Shown here piece after piece: positions 29,364 to 37,448 of a DNA stretch of 64,000 nt (its first letter is position 1; each line of letters opens with the position of its first letter). The notes beneath the pieces are model-generated. The model was not told the DNA's origin, did not search any database, and saw only the letters and a program-made list of their open reading frames with translations. Source of the stretch: Pseudomonadota bacterium (GTDB lineage Bacteria > Desulfobacterota > Binatia > Binatales > Binataceae); assembly GCA_021324885.1 (NCBI GenBank), contig JAJPIF010000028.1, positions 1-64,000 on the forward strand. Reading direction: 5' to 3'. The translations under genes were made by a program, and so were the position numbers.

Positions 29364-29371
29364 CCCAATTG

Positions 29372-29399
29372 AAGACCGCAGCATAGGAATAGCGGTCTT
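29372..29399 (+). promoter_or_regulatory. 5' leader hairpin
   Basis: A perfect 8-bp stem (AAGACCGC at 29372-29379 and GCGGTCTT at 29392-29399) closes a 12-base loop. It lies 10 bases before the AAGGAGC ribosome binding site of the Spy-like gene. At or near the 5' end of the predicted transcript it could stabilise the mRNA or act in translational control. It lacks a T run, so it is not a simple terminator. Confidence 0.55.
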
Positions 29400-29421
29400 T
29401 CGAACATAGAAGGAGCTAAAA

Positions 29422-29931
29422 ATGAAAGGCAAATACATCCTTTCGATCGCGGCCGGAGTTATCGGGAGCGCTGCTATTGCATTAACCGCAGCGCACGCGC
29501 AGGGCGGCGGTTTTCACCACCATCACGGTTCGGCGGCGGCCAGGTCATGTATCGCTGTTATGACACCGGACCAGCGCAGCAATCTCAAGTCGATTTTCAG
29601 CGACGCCAGAAGCACTCTGATGACCGACCATCAAAACGTCAGAGCGGCAAAGCAGGCGTTGACCGAGGCCATTCTGAGCAAGAACACCAACCTGGGGCAG
29701 CTCGAGAGCAATCTTTCCAAAGCTCAATTAACGCTGCTTCAGGACGAGGATGCGGCGGCGGTCAAAATCTGCGGTCTGTTGAACAGCCAGCAACTGAGCG
29801 CGGCAGAAGGTCTGTACAAGAACCTGAGTTCGTTGCGGCAAAGTACGCATCAGCAGGCGTTCGAATACTTCAAGCAGGCGCGTATTGCGGCCGGCGACAC
29901 TAATTCTGCTGCCCAGACCCCAGCGGAATAG
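29422..29931 (+). CDS. Spy/CpxP-like periplasmic protein with His cluster
   Basis: This 169-residue exported protein has a signal peptide cleaved after AHA (about residue 26). The mature N-terminus carries GGGFHHHHGS, a candidate metal-binding His cluster. An MTPDQRSNLKSIF motif near residue 47 corresponds to the family LTxxQ element, followed by helices to about 155. Two cysteines (about 43 and 115) are present. AAGGAGC lies 5-6 nt before ATG 29422. It follows the ECF operon in the same direction but has its own matching candidate ECF promoter and a terminator downstream. It is probably a chaperone or metal buffer induced by the sigma factor. Confidence 0.78.
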   Translation: MKGKYILSIAAGVIGSAAIALTAAHAQGGGFHHHHGSAAARSCIAVMTPDQRSNLKSIFSDARSTLMTDHQNVRAAKQALTEAILSKNTNLGQLESNLSKAQLTLLQDEDAAAVKICGLLNSQQLSAAEGLYKNLSSLRQSTHQQAFEYFKQARIAAGDTNSAAQTPAE

Positions 29932-29990
29932 CCGCTGCCACGCGCCTCCGTTCATGATCTGAACAGCGCAGCAAAGCGCGCACGACCAAA

Positions 29991-30042
29991 GGCCGGGCGA
30001 TCCTCACTTCGACGATGGAGGATTCAGCCCGGCCGAATTTTT
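29991..30042 (+). terminator. Strong intrinsic terminator of the Spy-like gene
   Basis: GGCCGGGC at 29991-29998 pairs with GCCCGGCC at 30027-30034. An inner ATCCTC/GAGGAT stem extends the hairpin, and GAATTTTT follows directly. The structure and T run fit Rho-independent termination after the Spy-like gene. Confidence 0.75.
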
Positions 30043-30102
30043 CTTCCCCAACGATGGCCGAATATTGTTACAATGCGGTCCCCGCAAAACCCGGGAGGAA
30101 AA

Positions 30103-31035
30103 ATGATGGCGCTTGAGTACACCACCGATCAGATTGCCAATCTGCTCGAGAGGGTCAGCAACTGGGGACGCTGGGGCAAGGATGACCAGCGGGGGGCGCT
30201 TAACCTGATAGACGACCACAAGCGCGCCGCGGCCGCGCGTCTGGTGCAATCGGGTCAATCGGTTTCCCTCAGCGTGCCGCTGGCAACGCGGCCTTCGCGC
30301 GACAATCCTCGCCCGGTGACGCACCTGATGATCCGTTCCGGTGTCGTCGGCCATCCGCTGGGCTCCTCCGGAGCGGCCGACTACTTCGCAATCGAGCCGC
30401 ACGGCCTCGCCACGACCCATCTTGACGCTCTGTGTCATCATTCATGGCGCGGGCGCCTGTATAACGGTTTCGACATGAACGAAGTGGATTTCCAGGGCGC
30501 GCACAAATGCGCAATCGACGCCGCCCGCGAAGGCATCGTCAGCCGCGGCGTGCTCCTCGACATTCCCAGGATTCGCGGGGTGGAATGGATCGAGCCGGGC
30601 GACGCGATTTATCCCGAAGACCTGGAGGCCGCCGAACGCGACCATCAGGTCAGGGCTGGTGAGGGCGACGTGCTGCTGGTGCGAACGGGGCGGTTCAAAC
30701 TGCGGCGCGCCAAAGGCGCGGGGGCGTTTACTTTTGGCGCGATGCCCGGGCTTCATGCGTCGTGCCTGCCGTGGCTGCATCAGCGCGATATCGCGGTCCT
30801 GGGCTCCGACGCGATCAGCGACGTGCTGCCGTCAGGCTATGACGCGCCGCTGGCGATGCCGATCCATACGGGCACGCTGGTCATGATGGGTGTGCATCTG
30901 ATCGACAACGCGGAACTGGAGCGGTTGGCAGAGCAGTGCGCGCGGGTGGGACGCTACCAGTTCATGTTCAGCCTGCTGCCGCTGGTACTCGAGCGCGGCA
31001 CCGGCTCTCCGGCTAATCCCGTAGCCTTGTTTTAG
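30103..31035 (+). CDS. Cyclase-family metal-dependent hydrolase (paralogue)
   Basis: This 310-residue member of the same PF04199 cyclase family as the gene at 7089-8018 has the matching SNWGRWGKDD start. The metal motif is GLATTHLDALCHH, with one extra His compared with the other copy. It also has the shared MPIHTGTLVMMGVHLIDN segment. ATG 30103 follows a GGGAGGAAAA site; an alternative ATG follows at 30106. It stands alone, convergent with a luciferase-like oxidoreductase whose stop is 13 bp away. Substrates of the pair may differ, because the residues around DAPQSG versus VVGHPL differ. Confidence 0.86.
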   Translation: MMALEYTTDQIANLLERVSNWGRWGKDDQRGALNLIDDHKRAAAARLVQSGQSVSLSVPLATRPSRDNPRPVTHLMIRSGVVGHPLGSSGAADYFAIEPHGLATTHLDALCHHSWRGRLYNGFDMNEVDFQGAHKCAIDAAREGIVSRGVLLDIPRIRGVEWIEPGDAIYPEDLEAAERDHQVRAGEGDVLLVRTGRFKLRRAKGAGAFTFGAMPGLHASCLPWLHQRDIAVLGSDAISDVLPSGYDAPLAMPIHTGTLVMMGVHLIDNAELERLAEQCARVGRYQFMFSLLPLVLERGTGSPANPVALF

Positions 31036-31047
31036 GAGGCGTGATTT

Positions 31048-32142
31048 TCAAACCGGCGAGAAGTATGGAATGACGTACTTGCCGAACAGCTTGATCGAGT
31101 TCATGGTCTTTTGGTGCGGAATCGGCCAGAACTGCATCATGCACAACAACTGATCCATGTTGAGGATACTCTGCATCCGCTCGATCTGCCTGATGCAGGT
31201 ATCCGGGCTGCCGACGATGCACATGTCGTTGTTGATCAGGTAATCCAGCGTGAGCTTGTCCGGATCGGCAGCCTCAAACTGCTCGTGCGCGTACCTCTTT
31301 TCCCCCGATCCGCCCTTGGCCGGCACCTTGATCGCGGTCGCCAGCGTGGTCCGCGCGTAGGATAGAAACGCCCGCTCCGCCTCCTCCCGGGCCTGCTTGT
31401 CAGTCGCCGCGCAATGGGTCATGAAGAATGCGGCCGCCCGAGGATTGACGAACTGTCCCTTGGGCTTCGCCTCTTTGAGTCCGTCGCGATACGCCTGGAT
31501 GCGCCGGCCCAGATGCTCAGTGCTGACCAGCAGCGTGAAGGAAAGCAGCCCCAGACCCATCCGGCCAGCTAAGCCGTGGGTTTCCTCGCTGGTCGCCGCC
31601 ACCCACAAAGGCGGATGAGGCTTCTGGTACTGACGCGGTACGATAGTCCGTTCCGGGATATCGAAGTATTTTCCCTTGAACGAGAAGCGGCCGTCGGGCG
31701 CGCGCCAGATCGTGGTGATGATATCGAGCGCCTCTTCCCAGCGGGCGCGCGTTTCGTTGTAAGGAATGCCGAAGCCGCCCAACTCGATCTCGGTGCCCGA
31801 GCGGCCAGTGCCGACTTCCAAACGCCCCTTGCTCAGGATATCGAGCGTATTGAGCCGTTCGGCCACCCGTACCGGGTGGTTGTAGGGGTAGGGCAGCAGC
31901 ACCACGCCATGCCCGATACGGATCGTGGAAGTGCGCTGGCTGACGGCGCCATAGATCACTTCGGGCGCGGAGGAATGGGCGAAGCCGGGCTGGAAGTGAT
32001 GCTCCACCGTCCAGAAATACTTGAAGCCCATTTCCTCGGCCAATTCGACCTGGGCCAGAACCTCATGGAAGACTTCGAATTCCCGTTCGGGATGTTTGAT
32101 CGGGTTGGGAACCTGAATTTCGTAAAATACGGCAAAGTCCAT
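31048..32142 (-). CDS. LLM-class flavin-dependent oxidoreductase (luciferase-like)
   Basis: This is a 364-residue bacterial luciferase-like monooxygenase fold. The N-terminal strand is MDFAVFYEIQ, with YFWTVEHHFQPGF near 42-54, which is typical of alkanal monooxygenase-like members. RLNTLDILSKGRLEVGTGRSG near 93-113 and GRMGLGLL near 210 complete the family. ATG 32142 carries AAGGAG 9 nt upstream. Such enzymes use FMNH2 or F420H2. No flavin reductase lies next to it, so the cofactor is not determined. It is probably a monooxygenase of the catabolic repertoire. Confidence 0.88.
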   Translation of the reverse strand: MDFAVFYEIQVPNPIKHPEREFEVFHEVLAQVELAEEMGFKYFWTVEHHFQPGFAHSSAPEVIYGAVSQRTSTIRIGHGVVLLPYPYNHPVRVAERLNTLDILSKGRLEVGTGRSGTEIELGGFGIPYNETRARWEEALDIITTIWRAPDGRFSFKGKYFDIPERTIVPRQYQKPHPPLWVAATSEETHGLAGRMGLGLLSFTLLVSTEHLGRRIQAYRDGLKEAKPKGQFVNPRAAAFFMTHCAATDKQAREEAERAFLSYARTTLATAIKVPAKGGSGEKRYAHEQFEAADPDKLTLDYLINNDMCIVGSPDTCIRQIERMQSILNMDQLLCMMQFWPIPHQKTMNSIKLFGKYVIPYFSPV

Positions 32143-32419
32143 CGAGGTCTCCTTGATTAGGCTTGATCGGCGGCAGTCCAAACGGCTAACCGCCTGGCAT
32201 TTTGTAGCGAGATTCCAAAATCTTGCGCCATCCTGCCAGCCTTTAACTCGCGACACGGAACACCGGCAATCAGCGCGGCGACCGCCAGCCAAACGCCGGA
32301 TAGTTGGCCGATGGCCAGCGTCACGTCAGGCGTCACAATGCATCAGGAGCAGGTCGGCTTCAAGTATACCAGATTCAAACTGTTGGAGCGCCCGGGCTGA
32401 AGGCGAACCGCTGCGTTAT

Positions 32420-32734
32420 GTGAAGCAGGCACCATCGAGGCGACATCATGATGAGACGCAGGCTGCGGTGCTCAAGGACAGGTTGTTCGGACCCAGCGGC
32501 CCGTTCCGTCGCGAGCTGCAGGAGCAGGGCATCGTCGAGCTGCCGGTCGACGCGCGCGAATTTTTCACCGAGCCACACGGTAGCTGCGGCGTGGAACCAT
32601 ATCGCGTGCGGATCAATCGACCGCTTAACCCGGGAAGCTGCACCGCCGACGATGCGTGGCTGAACCTTCACGATTTCATGCAGTTCGGCAACATTGTCGA
32701 GCAGCCGACTTTCTGCCGGGGGCTGTTTGCATGA
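32420..32734 (+). pseudogene. Remnant of a gene coupled to DUF1828 (unknown family)
   Basis: The reading frame up to TGA 32734 contains a compact conserved-looking stretch, from LFGPSGPFRREL to RINRPLNPGSCTADDAWLNL and ending LHDFMQFGNIVEQP. Only weak GTG codons (32420 or 32468) are available as starts, with no ribosome site. The frame further upstream reads like non-coding sequence. Its stop overlaps the ATG of the DUF1828 frame (ATGA), as in an intact two-gene cassette. Because the partner is broken, this is treated as a truncated or decaying gene. Its function is unknown. Confidence 0.5.
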
Positions 32735-33056
32735 CCGACGAAATCCAGCATCTGCTCGATCAGTACATCGCGTGGCTGAAGGATAAGACGGTCTTGCGCC
32801 AGGTGAAGGATTGGGTCGAGATCACAACGCCGTACCTCGACCGGCGCAACGACTACCTGCAAATCTACGCGAAGCGCGAGAATGGAGCCTACCTACTGAC
32901 GGACGGCGGCGAGACGATCGAAGACCTGCGCCTCTCCGGCTGTAACCTCGACAGCCCCCGCGGCAGGACCTGCTTCGAACAACGCTTAACGGCTTTGGCG
33001 TGAGGCTTCATGACGGGAAGGGGCTTGATTCGGGGGCGAATATGCACTACTGCTAG
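32731..33056 (+). pseudogene. DUF1828-domain gene, frameshifted and truncated
   Basis: From ATG 32731 the product reads as the N-terminus of a DUF1828 protein (LLDQYIAWLKDKT, VKDWVEITTPYLDRRNDYLQ, LTDGGETIEDLRLSGC). Near 32958-32970 the frame is broken. Continuing in the frame that yields LLRTTLNGFGVRLHDG restores the expected family sequence, but that frame hits TAG at 33056. Without correction the first frame ends at 33003. Family members normally continue for about 150 more residues, and these are absent before the DEAD helicase. I infer one lost base plus a 3' deletion. The molecular role of DUF1828 is unknown. Confidence 0.7.
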
Positions 33057-33141
33057 AGTGTGTCCATGATCCATTGCGCGCCGCGTTCGGCGCGTGCCAT
33101 CCTTACCAAATCCTTTTACTCAGGCAGCGGCTCTATCGTCT

Positions 33142-34398
33142 ATGGACGAAGCGGATGCCGCTGCGGTTGCCGGAGATCTTTTGTCGTTTTCCAGATTTGA
33201 TCTAGTCCCTGAAGTCCTGCGCGCGCTGCGCGAGCGCGGGTATCACGAACCCACGCCGATCCAGGCGGACGCGATTGCGCACGTCATCGCGGGCCGCGAC
33301 CTGATGGCCACCGCTCAGACTGGCAGCGGCAAGACCGCGGCTTTTCTGCTTCCCATCATCGATCGGCTTCATCGCCGACACACCGGCCGCTTGAACGCGA
33401 TCATTCTTGCGCCCACCCGCGAGCTGGCGGCGCAGATCGGCGAGGAATTTCAACTGCTGGCCCGCCATACGAAGCTTAAGGCCGCGGTGGTCGTCGGCGG
33501 GATGTCGATGGAGCGCCAGCTCCACAAGCTGCGCAAAGGCGCGCAGGTGCTGATCGGCTGTCCGGGACGGCTGATCGACCATATCGAGCGCGGCACCGTC
33601 AGGCTCGATGACATTGAAGTTGCCGTGATTGACGAAGCCGATCGCCTGCTGGATATGGGTTTTCTGCCGCAGTTGCGATGCATCATGCACAAGACTCCGC
33701 GCCATCGCCAGACCATGATGTTTTCGGCCACGATGGCGTCTGCAGTGCAGCGTATCGCGCGCGAGTTCCTGAAAGATCCAGTGCGCGTTGAGGTGGGTGG
33801 TGTAAGTGAAATCTCGGCGCCGCCCGAGACCATCCGCCAGGTCATCTGCCCGGTAACCGCGGAAAACAAGGGGCGGATGCTGCTCCAGATCCTGAACCGT
33901 CCTGAAGTGACCAGCGCAATCGTCTTCACACGGACCAGGGACCGCGCCGATCGAGTGGGCAAGCTGCTGGTCCATGGCGGAGTCAAGGCGATCGTGATTC
34001 ATGGTGAACGCACGCAGGGCCAGCGCAATGCCGCTCTCAATGGTTTTCGCAACGGCATTTACCGGGTGCTGGTGGCAACCGATGTCGCGGCGCGCGGCCT
34101 GGACATCCCCGATGTTTCGCACGTCATAAATTACGACTTGCCCGAGGAGCGCGAGAATTATGTCCATCGAGTGGGCCGGACGGCCAGGATGGGCAAATCC
34201 GGACAGGCCATAAGCCTCGTCACTCCGCAGGAACGCGCCCTGCTCGGTCAAATCGAGCGGACGCTCGGAATAACTCTGGAGCGCGAGAGCGTCGAAGGTT
34301 TCGACCATTTGGAGATCTCTGCTCCCAAACCGATCAAGGTCTTCAGTTCCTCGCGCATGCGGATCCGGCCGTCGCGCATGCGCGCCCCCGCATTCTGA
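33142..34398 (+). CDS. DEAD-box ATP-dependent RNA helicase
   Basis: This 418-residue RNA helicase unwinds structured RNA, usually in ribosome assembly or mRNA decay. It shows the Q motif FDLVPEVLRAL with PTPIQADAI, Walker A ATAQTGSGKT near 65, PTRELAAQ near 97, VIDEADRLLDMGF near 165, FSATM near 197, VATDVAARGLDI near 310, and HRVGRTARMG near 340. The C-terminal tail is short and basic. ATG 33142 is assumed; GTG 33094 is an alternative in frame, and neither has a strong ribosome site. It is followed by a cluster of terminator-like hairpins. Confidence 0.92.
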   Translation: MDEADAAAVAGDLLSFSRFDLVPEVLRALRERGYHEPTPIQADAIAHVIAGRDLMATAQTGSGKTAAFLLPIIDRLHRRHTGRLNAIILAPTRELAAQIGEEFQLLARHTKLKAAVVVGGMSMERQLHKLRKGAQVLIGCPGRLIDHIERGTVRLDDIEVAVIDEADRLLDMGFLPQLRCIMHKTPRHRQTMMFSATMASAVQRIAREFLKDPVRVEVGGVSEISAPPETIRQVICPVTAENKGRMLLQILNRPEVTSAIVFTRTRDRADRVGKLLVHGGVKAIVIHGERTQGQRNAALNGFRNGIYRVLVATDVAARGLDIPDVSHVINYDLPEERENYVHRVGRTARMGKSGQAISLVTPQERALLGQIERTLGITLERESVEGFDHLEISAPKPIKVFSSSRMRIRPSRMRAPAF

Positions 34399-34427
34399 GA
34401 CCGTTTCCCGATTTCTGAATTGGGCGT

Positions 34428-34454
34428 GGGACAGGCTTCTTCCCAGCCTGTCCC
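34428..34454 (+). terminator. Hairpin downstream of the DEAD helicase
   Basis: GGGACAGGCT at 34428-34437 pairs perfectly with AGCCTGTCCC at 34445-34454 around a 7-base loop. It lies 30 bases after the helicase stop. It has no T run, so it may work together with the hairpins that follow. Confidence 0.5.
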
Positions 34455-34574
34455 TGGAGTTCGCGGCCCGTAACTTTCTCCCCCTTTCAAGAGACTGGCG
34501 ATTTTCTTTTTCTGAGGCCTCGCCCTGACGGGAGAGGCCGGCGCATTTTTCCGCGCCGGGTGAGGGGCCTTAGC

Positions 34575-34602
34575 GTCTGGCGGCGCTCTTTTGCCGCCAG
34601 AC
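34575..34602. terminator. Hairpin in convergent intergenic region
   Basis: GTCTGGCGGC at 34575-34584 pairs perfectly with GCCGCCAGAC at 34593-34602 around an 8-base loop. It lies between two convergent genes and is symmetrical, so it could act on either strand. Confidence 0.5.
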
Positions 34603-34614
34603 ATCAGAGGGGAG

Positions 34615-34646
34615 CAGGTTGCGGAAAATCCTTTTTCCGCAACCTG
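34615..34646 (-). terminator. 14-bp hairpin terminator of the amidohydrolase
   Basis: CAGGTTGCGGAAAA at 34615-34628 and its exact complement at 34633-34646 form a 14-bp stem with a 4-base loop. The stem starts two bases past the amidohydrolase stop at 34649 on the minus strand. Its A/T base supplies U-rich sequence in both directions, consistent with a bidirectional terminator. Confidence 0.65.
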
Positions 34647-34648
34647 CG

Positions 34649-35827
34649 CTAGGCGGCGCGCGAGCCGATCAGCTCCACAAAATTGCGCGCGTAAAAACGA
34701 TCCCTCGCATCCTCGTCAATACCTTCCAAGGCGGCGGCGAAGCGCTTGAGTGGATCGCGGCCGCCTTCGGGATGGGGAAAATCGGTCGAGAACAGGAACA
34801 GGTCGGCGCCCGCCTGCTCGATCAGCCATCCCACCGGCTCCGGCGGCAGCGGCGTGAATTTGAGTTGGCGATGGACATACTCCGACGGCTTTAGCGGCAG
34901 GTTGAGGTAGGATTCGAACTTAACGAAGGCGGCCTGCGCGATGTCCAGCTTCTTCAGCCACGGCACCACCCACATCGCGCCCTGTTCCACCACGCCGCCG
35001 CGCAGCCGTGGGAACTTCTCCAGCACGCCGTCAAGAATCATCGCGGACAAAAACGCCTCGGCCGGATAATGCATCACCATGTAGTCCTTGGAGCGGATTT
35101 CGTCGGGACCGCCCAGCGGACCGGCTTCGATCTTCTTGCCGTTGTTGCGGAAGGCGTCGCGCAGGAACAAAGGACCGCCGCCCAGATGCAGCACGAACGG
35201 AACATCCTCATCCTGAAGCCGCGCCCATACTCGATCCATGTCGGGATGGGTCGGGGACATTGTCGGGGGCGGGATGGCGGGAACCCAGATCGCCGCGCAT
35301 CCAAGGCGGATCGCCTCGGCGATTTCACGCTCGGCCAGTTCAGGCACGTCGAGCGGGACGAACCCCACCGCCATCAGCCGCTTGTCGTGGGAGCAGAAAT
35401 CCGCGATGGCGCGATTGTGGGCGCGGGCTCCGCCATACATGACTTCCGCGTCGGTATCATTGATGCCACCCCAGCTCCAGAATTGTCCGGGTGAGCATCC
35501 GGTGAACACGAGTTGGCGATTGTAGCCGAGCAGGTCCAGCGCGCGTTTGCGCTCGGCAACATCGAATCCGCCCAACGCATGCCAGCTTTTGCGCTCCAGG
35601 ATTTTAGCCTCCGCTCGCGCCATTGCTTCCGGATCGTGCTTGCGGCGCTCGATTATTGCGGGCAGCGCAGCCACCAGGTCGGCGGTCGCCTTGCCCCCGG
35701 CCATCTGCACGCTCATCGGCTTGATCCGATCACGCACGCTCGGATCAGCATAGCTGAGCAACCAGTCGAAAGTTTCCATGATATGGCTGTCGGCGTCGTT
35801 GTAGATTCGTCCTTCGGCGTATGGCAT
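34649..35827 (-). CDS. Amidohydrolase-family hydrolase, copy A
   Basis: This is a 392-residue metal-dependent amidohydrolase 2 (PF04909) TIM-barrel protein. The N-terminal metal site is represented by NDADSHIMET at residues 11-20, with Asp-x-Asp-x-His in place of the more usual His-x-His. A FVLHLGGG segment near 215 and an FSTDFPHPEGG segment near 350 provide further ligands, including the final Asp. It is a close paralogue of 37713-38897, with the same length and a shared MPYAEGR start. Its promoter carries the operator GAACAGACGTTCAGAT and is divergent with an enoyl-CoA hydratase. Its substrate is unknown; the context suggests breakdown of a CoA-activated or cyclic compound. Confidence 0.87.
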   Translation of the reverse strand: MPYAEGRIYNDADSHIMETFDWLLSYADPSVRDRIKPMSVQMAGGKATADLVAALPAIIERRKHDPEAMARAEAKILERKSWHALGGFDVAERKRALDLLGYNRQLVFTGCSPGQFWSWGGINDTDAEVMYGGARAHNRAIADFCSHDKRLMAVGFVPLDVPELAEREIAEAIRLGCAAIWVPAIPPPTMSPTHPDMDRVWARLQDEDVPFVLHLGGGPLFLRDAFRNNGKKIEAGPLGGPDEIRSKDYMVMHYPAEAFLSAMILDGVLEKFPRLRGGVVEQGAMWVVPWLKKLDIAQAAFVKFESYLNLPLKPSEYVHRQLKFTPLPPEPVGWLIEQAGADLFLFSTDFPHPEGGRDPLKRFAAALEGIDEDARDRFYARNFVELIGSRAA

Positions 35828-35921
35828 CGCAGCGGTGTCCTTTCAAACGGGTTGTGCGACATGCTCAAGATAACACGCAATTGCGTCAGCGTGAAACCAA
35901 AGCAAATTCGCTTGCTCGGAG

Positions 35922-35961
35922 AGTATACGTCTCCACATTAGATCAGAACAGACGTTCAGAT
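35922..35961 (-). promoter_or_regulatory. Divergent promoter with shared operator (copy A)
   Basis: The 16-mer GAACAGACGTTCAGAT lies at 35946-35961 within a longer near-palindrome of the form ATCnGAAC-N4-GTTCnGAT starting at 35942. Eighteen bases away, on the minus strand, is TATACT (35922-35927 on the plus strand), a good -10 element for the amidohydrolase. The operator therefore overlaps the -35 position. It is also 70 bp upstream of the divergent enoyl-CoA hydratase ATG. Confidence 0.6.
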
Positions 35962-36030
35962 ATGGACACGCGGTGTCGATGGATGGTTAGAATAGTGCCG
36001 TTTTCGCCGCGCCGCCGTTTGGAGGGACTT

Positions 36031-36822
36031 ATGGACTTCACCGAGATTCTGTATGAAAAGGCCGATCGCGTCGCCACGATCACATTTAACCGGCCCCAGG
36101 CGCTCAACGCTTATACGCCCACGCTGGGACTGGAGTTGAAGAACGCGCTGCGTGAGGCGGACGCGGACAACGAGGTTGGCGCGATCATCGTGACCGGCGC
36201 GGGGCGGGCGTTTTGTTCCGGCTTCGACGTGCGGGTCGGCGCGCAGGCGAACAAGGCGCTGCGTTCGGGCGAGTCGCGGGGCTACAGCGAAATCTACGAC
36301 AATTTCGACTATATGCATCAGCTGGGCACGCCGATAATCGGCGCGATTAACGGGCATTGCGTATTCATGGGTTTCGCGATGACGCTGTTCTTCGATTTCA
36401 GGTTCCTCGCCGACAACGCCAAGTACGGAGCGCTGTTCTCGCAAAAAGGATTGGCACTGGAGCAGGGCGCGGGATGGATGCTGTCGCGTCTGGTCGGGCT
36501 TACGCGAGCGGTTGACATCGCAATCACCGGGCGCCTGCTGCCGCCGGAGGAGGCGGTACAGATTGGCTTGGCCAATCGGGTGGTGGCGGCGGACCAACTG
36601 ATGGCGGCGGCGCGCGAGTTCGCCCGTGACATCGCGCACAATTGCGCGCCGACCGCGGCGGCGCAGGCCAAACGCGCCGTTTATCGCGACCTCAGCATCG
36701 ATTTCGCCGCCGCCTATCAGGCCAGTTGCCAGGACGCCATCAGACAGAATCAGACCGAGGATTTCAAGGAAGCGCGCCGCTCGATGGCGGAGAAGCGCCC
36801 GCCACGCTTCCCCGGCCGCTAA
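36031..36822 (+). CDS. Enoyl-CoA hydratase/isomerase family protein
   Basis: This 263-residue crotonase-fold enzyme acts on acyl-CoA. The NRPQALNAYTP segment near 22 and the oxyanion-hole GAGRAFCSGFDV near 60 are typical, as is GAINGHCVFMGFAM near 107. A GLALEQGAGWMLSRLVG stretch near 140 stands in place of the usual catalytic Glu segment and still carries one Glu. ATG 36031 has GGAGGG 5 nt upstream. The GST gene follows after 14 bp, so they form an operon. Divergence from an amidohydrolase across a shared operator suggests one catabolic regulon. The paralogue at 63072-63884 ends in the same PGR tail. Confidence 0.9.
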   Translation: MDFTEILYEKADRVATITFNRPQALNAYTPTLGLELKNALREADADNEVGAIIVTGAGRAFCSGFDVRVGAQANKALRSGESRGYSEIYDNFDYMHQLGTPIIGAINGHCVFMGFAMTLFFDFRFLADNAKYGALFSQKGLALEQGAGWMLSRLVGLTRAVDIAITGRLLPPEEAVQIGLANRVVAADQLMAAAREFARDIAHNCAPTAAAQAKRAVYRDLSIDFAAAYQASCQDAIRQNQTEDFKEARRSMAEKRPPRFPGR

Positions 36823-36836
36823 GGAGCGCAAACAAC

Positions 36837-37448
36837 ATGAAAATCTACAGCAGCGCCGTCGCGCCAAATCCCCGCCGCGTCCGCATCTTCCTGGCCGAAA
36901 AGGAGATCCAGGTTCCTTACGAGGACGTTGACATCAGCTCCGCCGTCAACCGCAAACCCGAGTACAGGAAGAACATCAATCCGATGGGCGAGGTGCCGGT
37001 ACTCGAACTTGATGACGGCACGCACATCGCGGAAAGTGTCGCGATTTGCCGCTACTTCGAGGAGCTTCATCCGGAGCCGCCGCTGTTCGGCGTCGGCGCG
37101 AAAGAACGGGCGCTGGTCGAGATGTGGAATCGGCGGATGGAGTTCCACGTGATGCTGCCGGTCGCGCAAACCTTTCGCAACACCAGCGAATTCTTCAAGG
37201 GACGAATTGCGCAAGTGCCCGAATATGGCGAAGTTTGCCGCGCCGCAGCCGAGAAGATTTACACCTGGCTCGACGAGGAACTGGCAACCCGCCGCTTTAT
37301 TGCCGGAGATAGATTCACCATCGCCGACATCACGGCGCTGTGCGCAGTCGATTTTGGCCGCGTCTCAAAAATCCGCATCCAGCCCGAGCAAAAGAACCTG
37401 GCCCGCTGGCGCGAAGAAGTTTCATCGCGGCCCAGCGCCAGGGCCTGA
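36837..37448 (+). CDS. Glutathione S-transferase family protein
   Basis: This 203-residue protein has an N-terminal thioredoxin-like domain (residues 1-80, SAVAPNPRRVRIFLAEK and GEVPVLELDDGTHIAES) and a C-terminal helical domain (ERALVEMWNRRMEF, then FTIADITALCAVDF). In the active-site region, SAVAPNPRR has Ser and Pro but no Tyr or Cys at the usual first position. The AAGGAG site precedes ATG 36837. It is in an operon with the enoyl-CoA hydratase. Such GSTs conjugate or isomerise electrophilic intermediates, and whether this organism uses glutathione is unknown. Confidence 0.87.
   Translation: MKIYSSAVAPNPRRVRIFLAEKEIQVPYEDVDISSAVNRKPEYRKNINPMGEVPVLELDDGTHIAESVAICRYFEELHPEPPLFGVGAKERALVEMWNRRMEFHVMLPVAQTFRNTSEFFKGRIAQVPEYGEVCRAAAEKIYTWLDEELATRRFIAGDRFTIADITALCAVDFGRVSKIRIQPEQKNLARWREEVSSRPSARA

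Noticed and set aside
35946..35961. LexA (SOS) box reading of GAACAGACGTTC
   Set aside because: GAAC-N4-GTTC resembles the Gram-positive LexA box, but the flanked genes are catabolic and the palindrome is longer (ATCnGAAC...GTTCnGAT), so a pathway-specific regulator is more likely.
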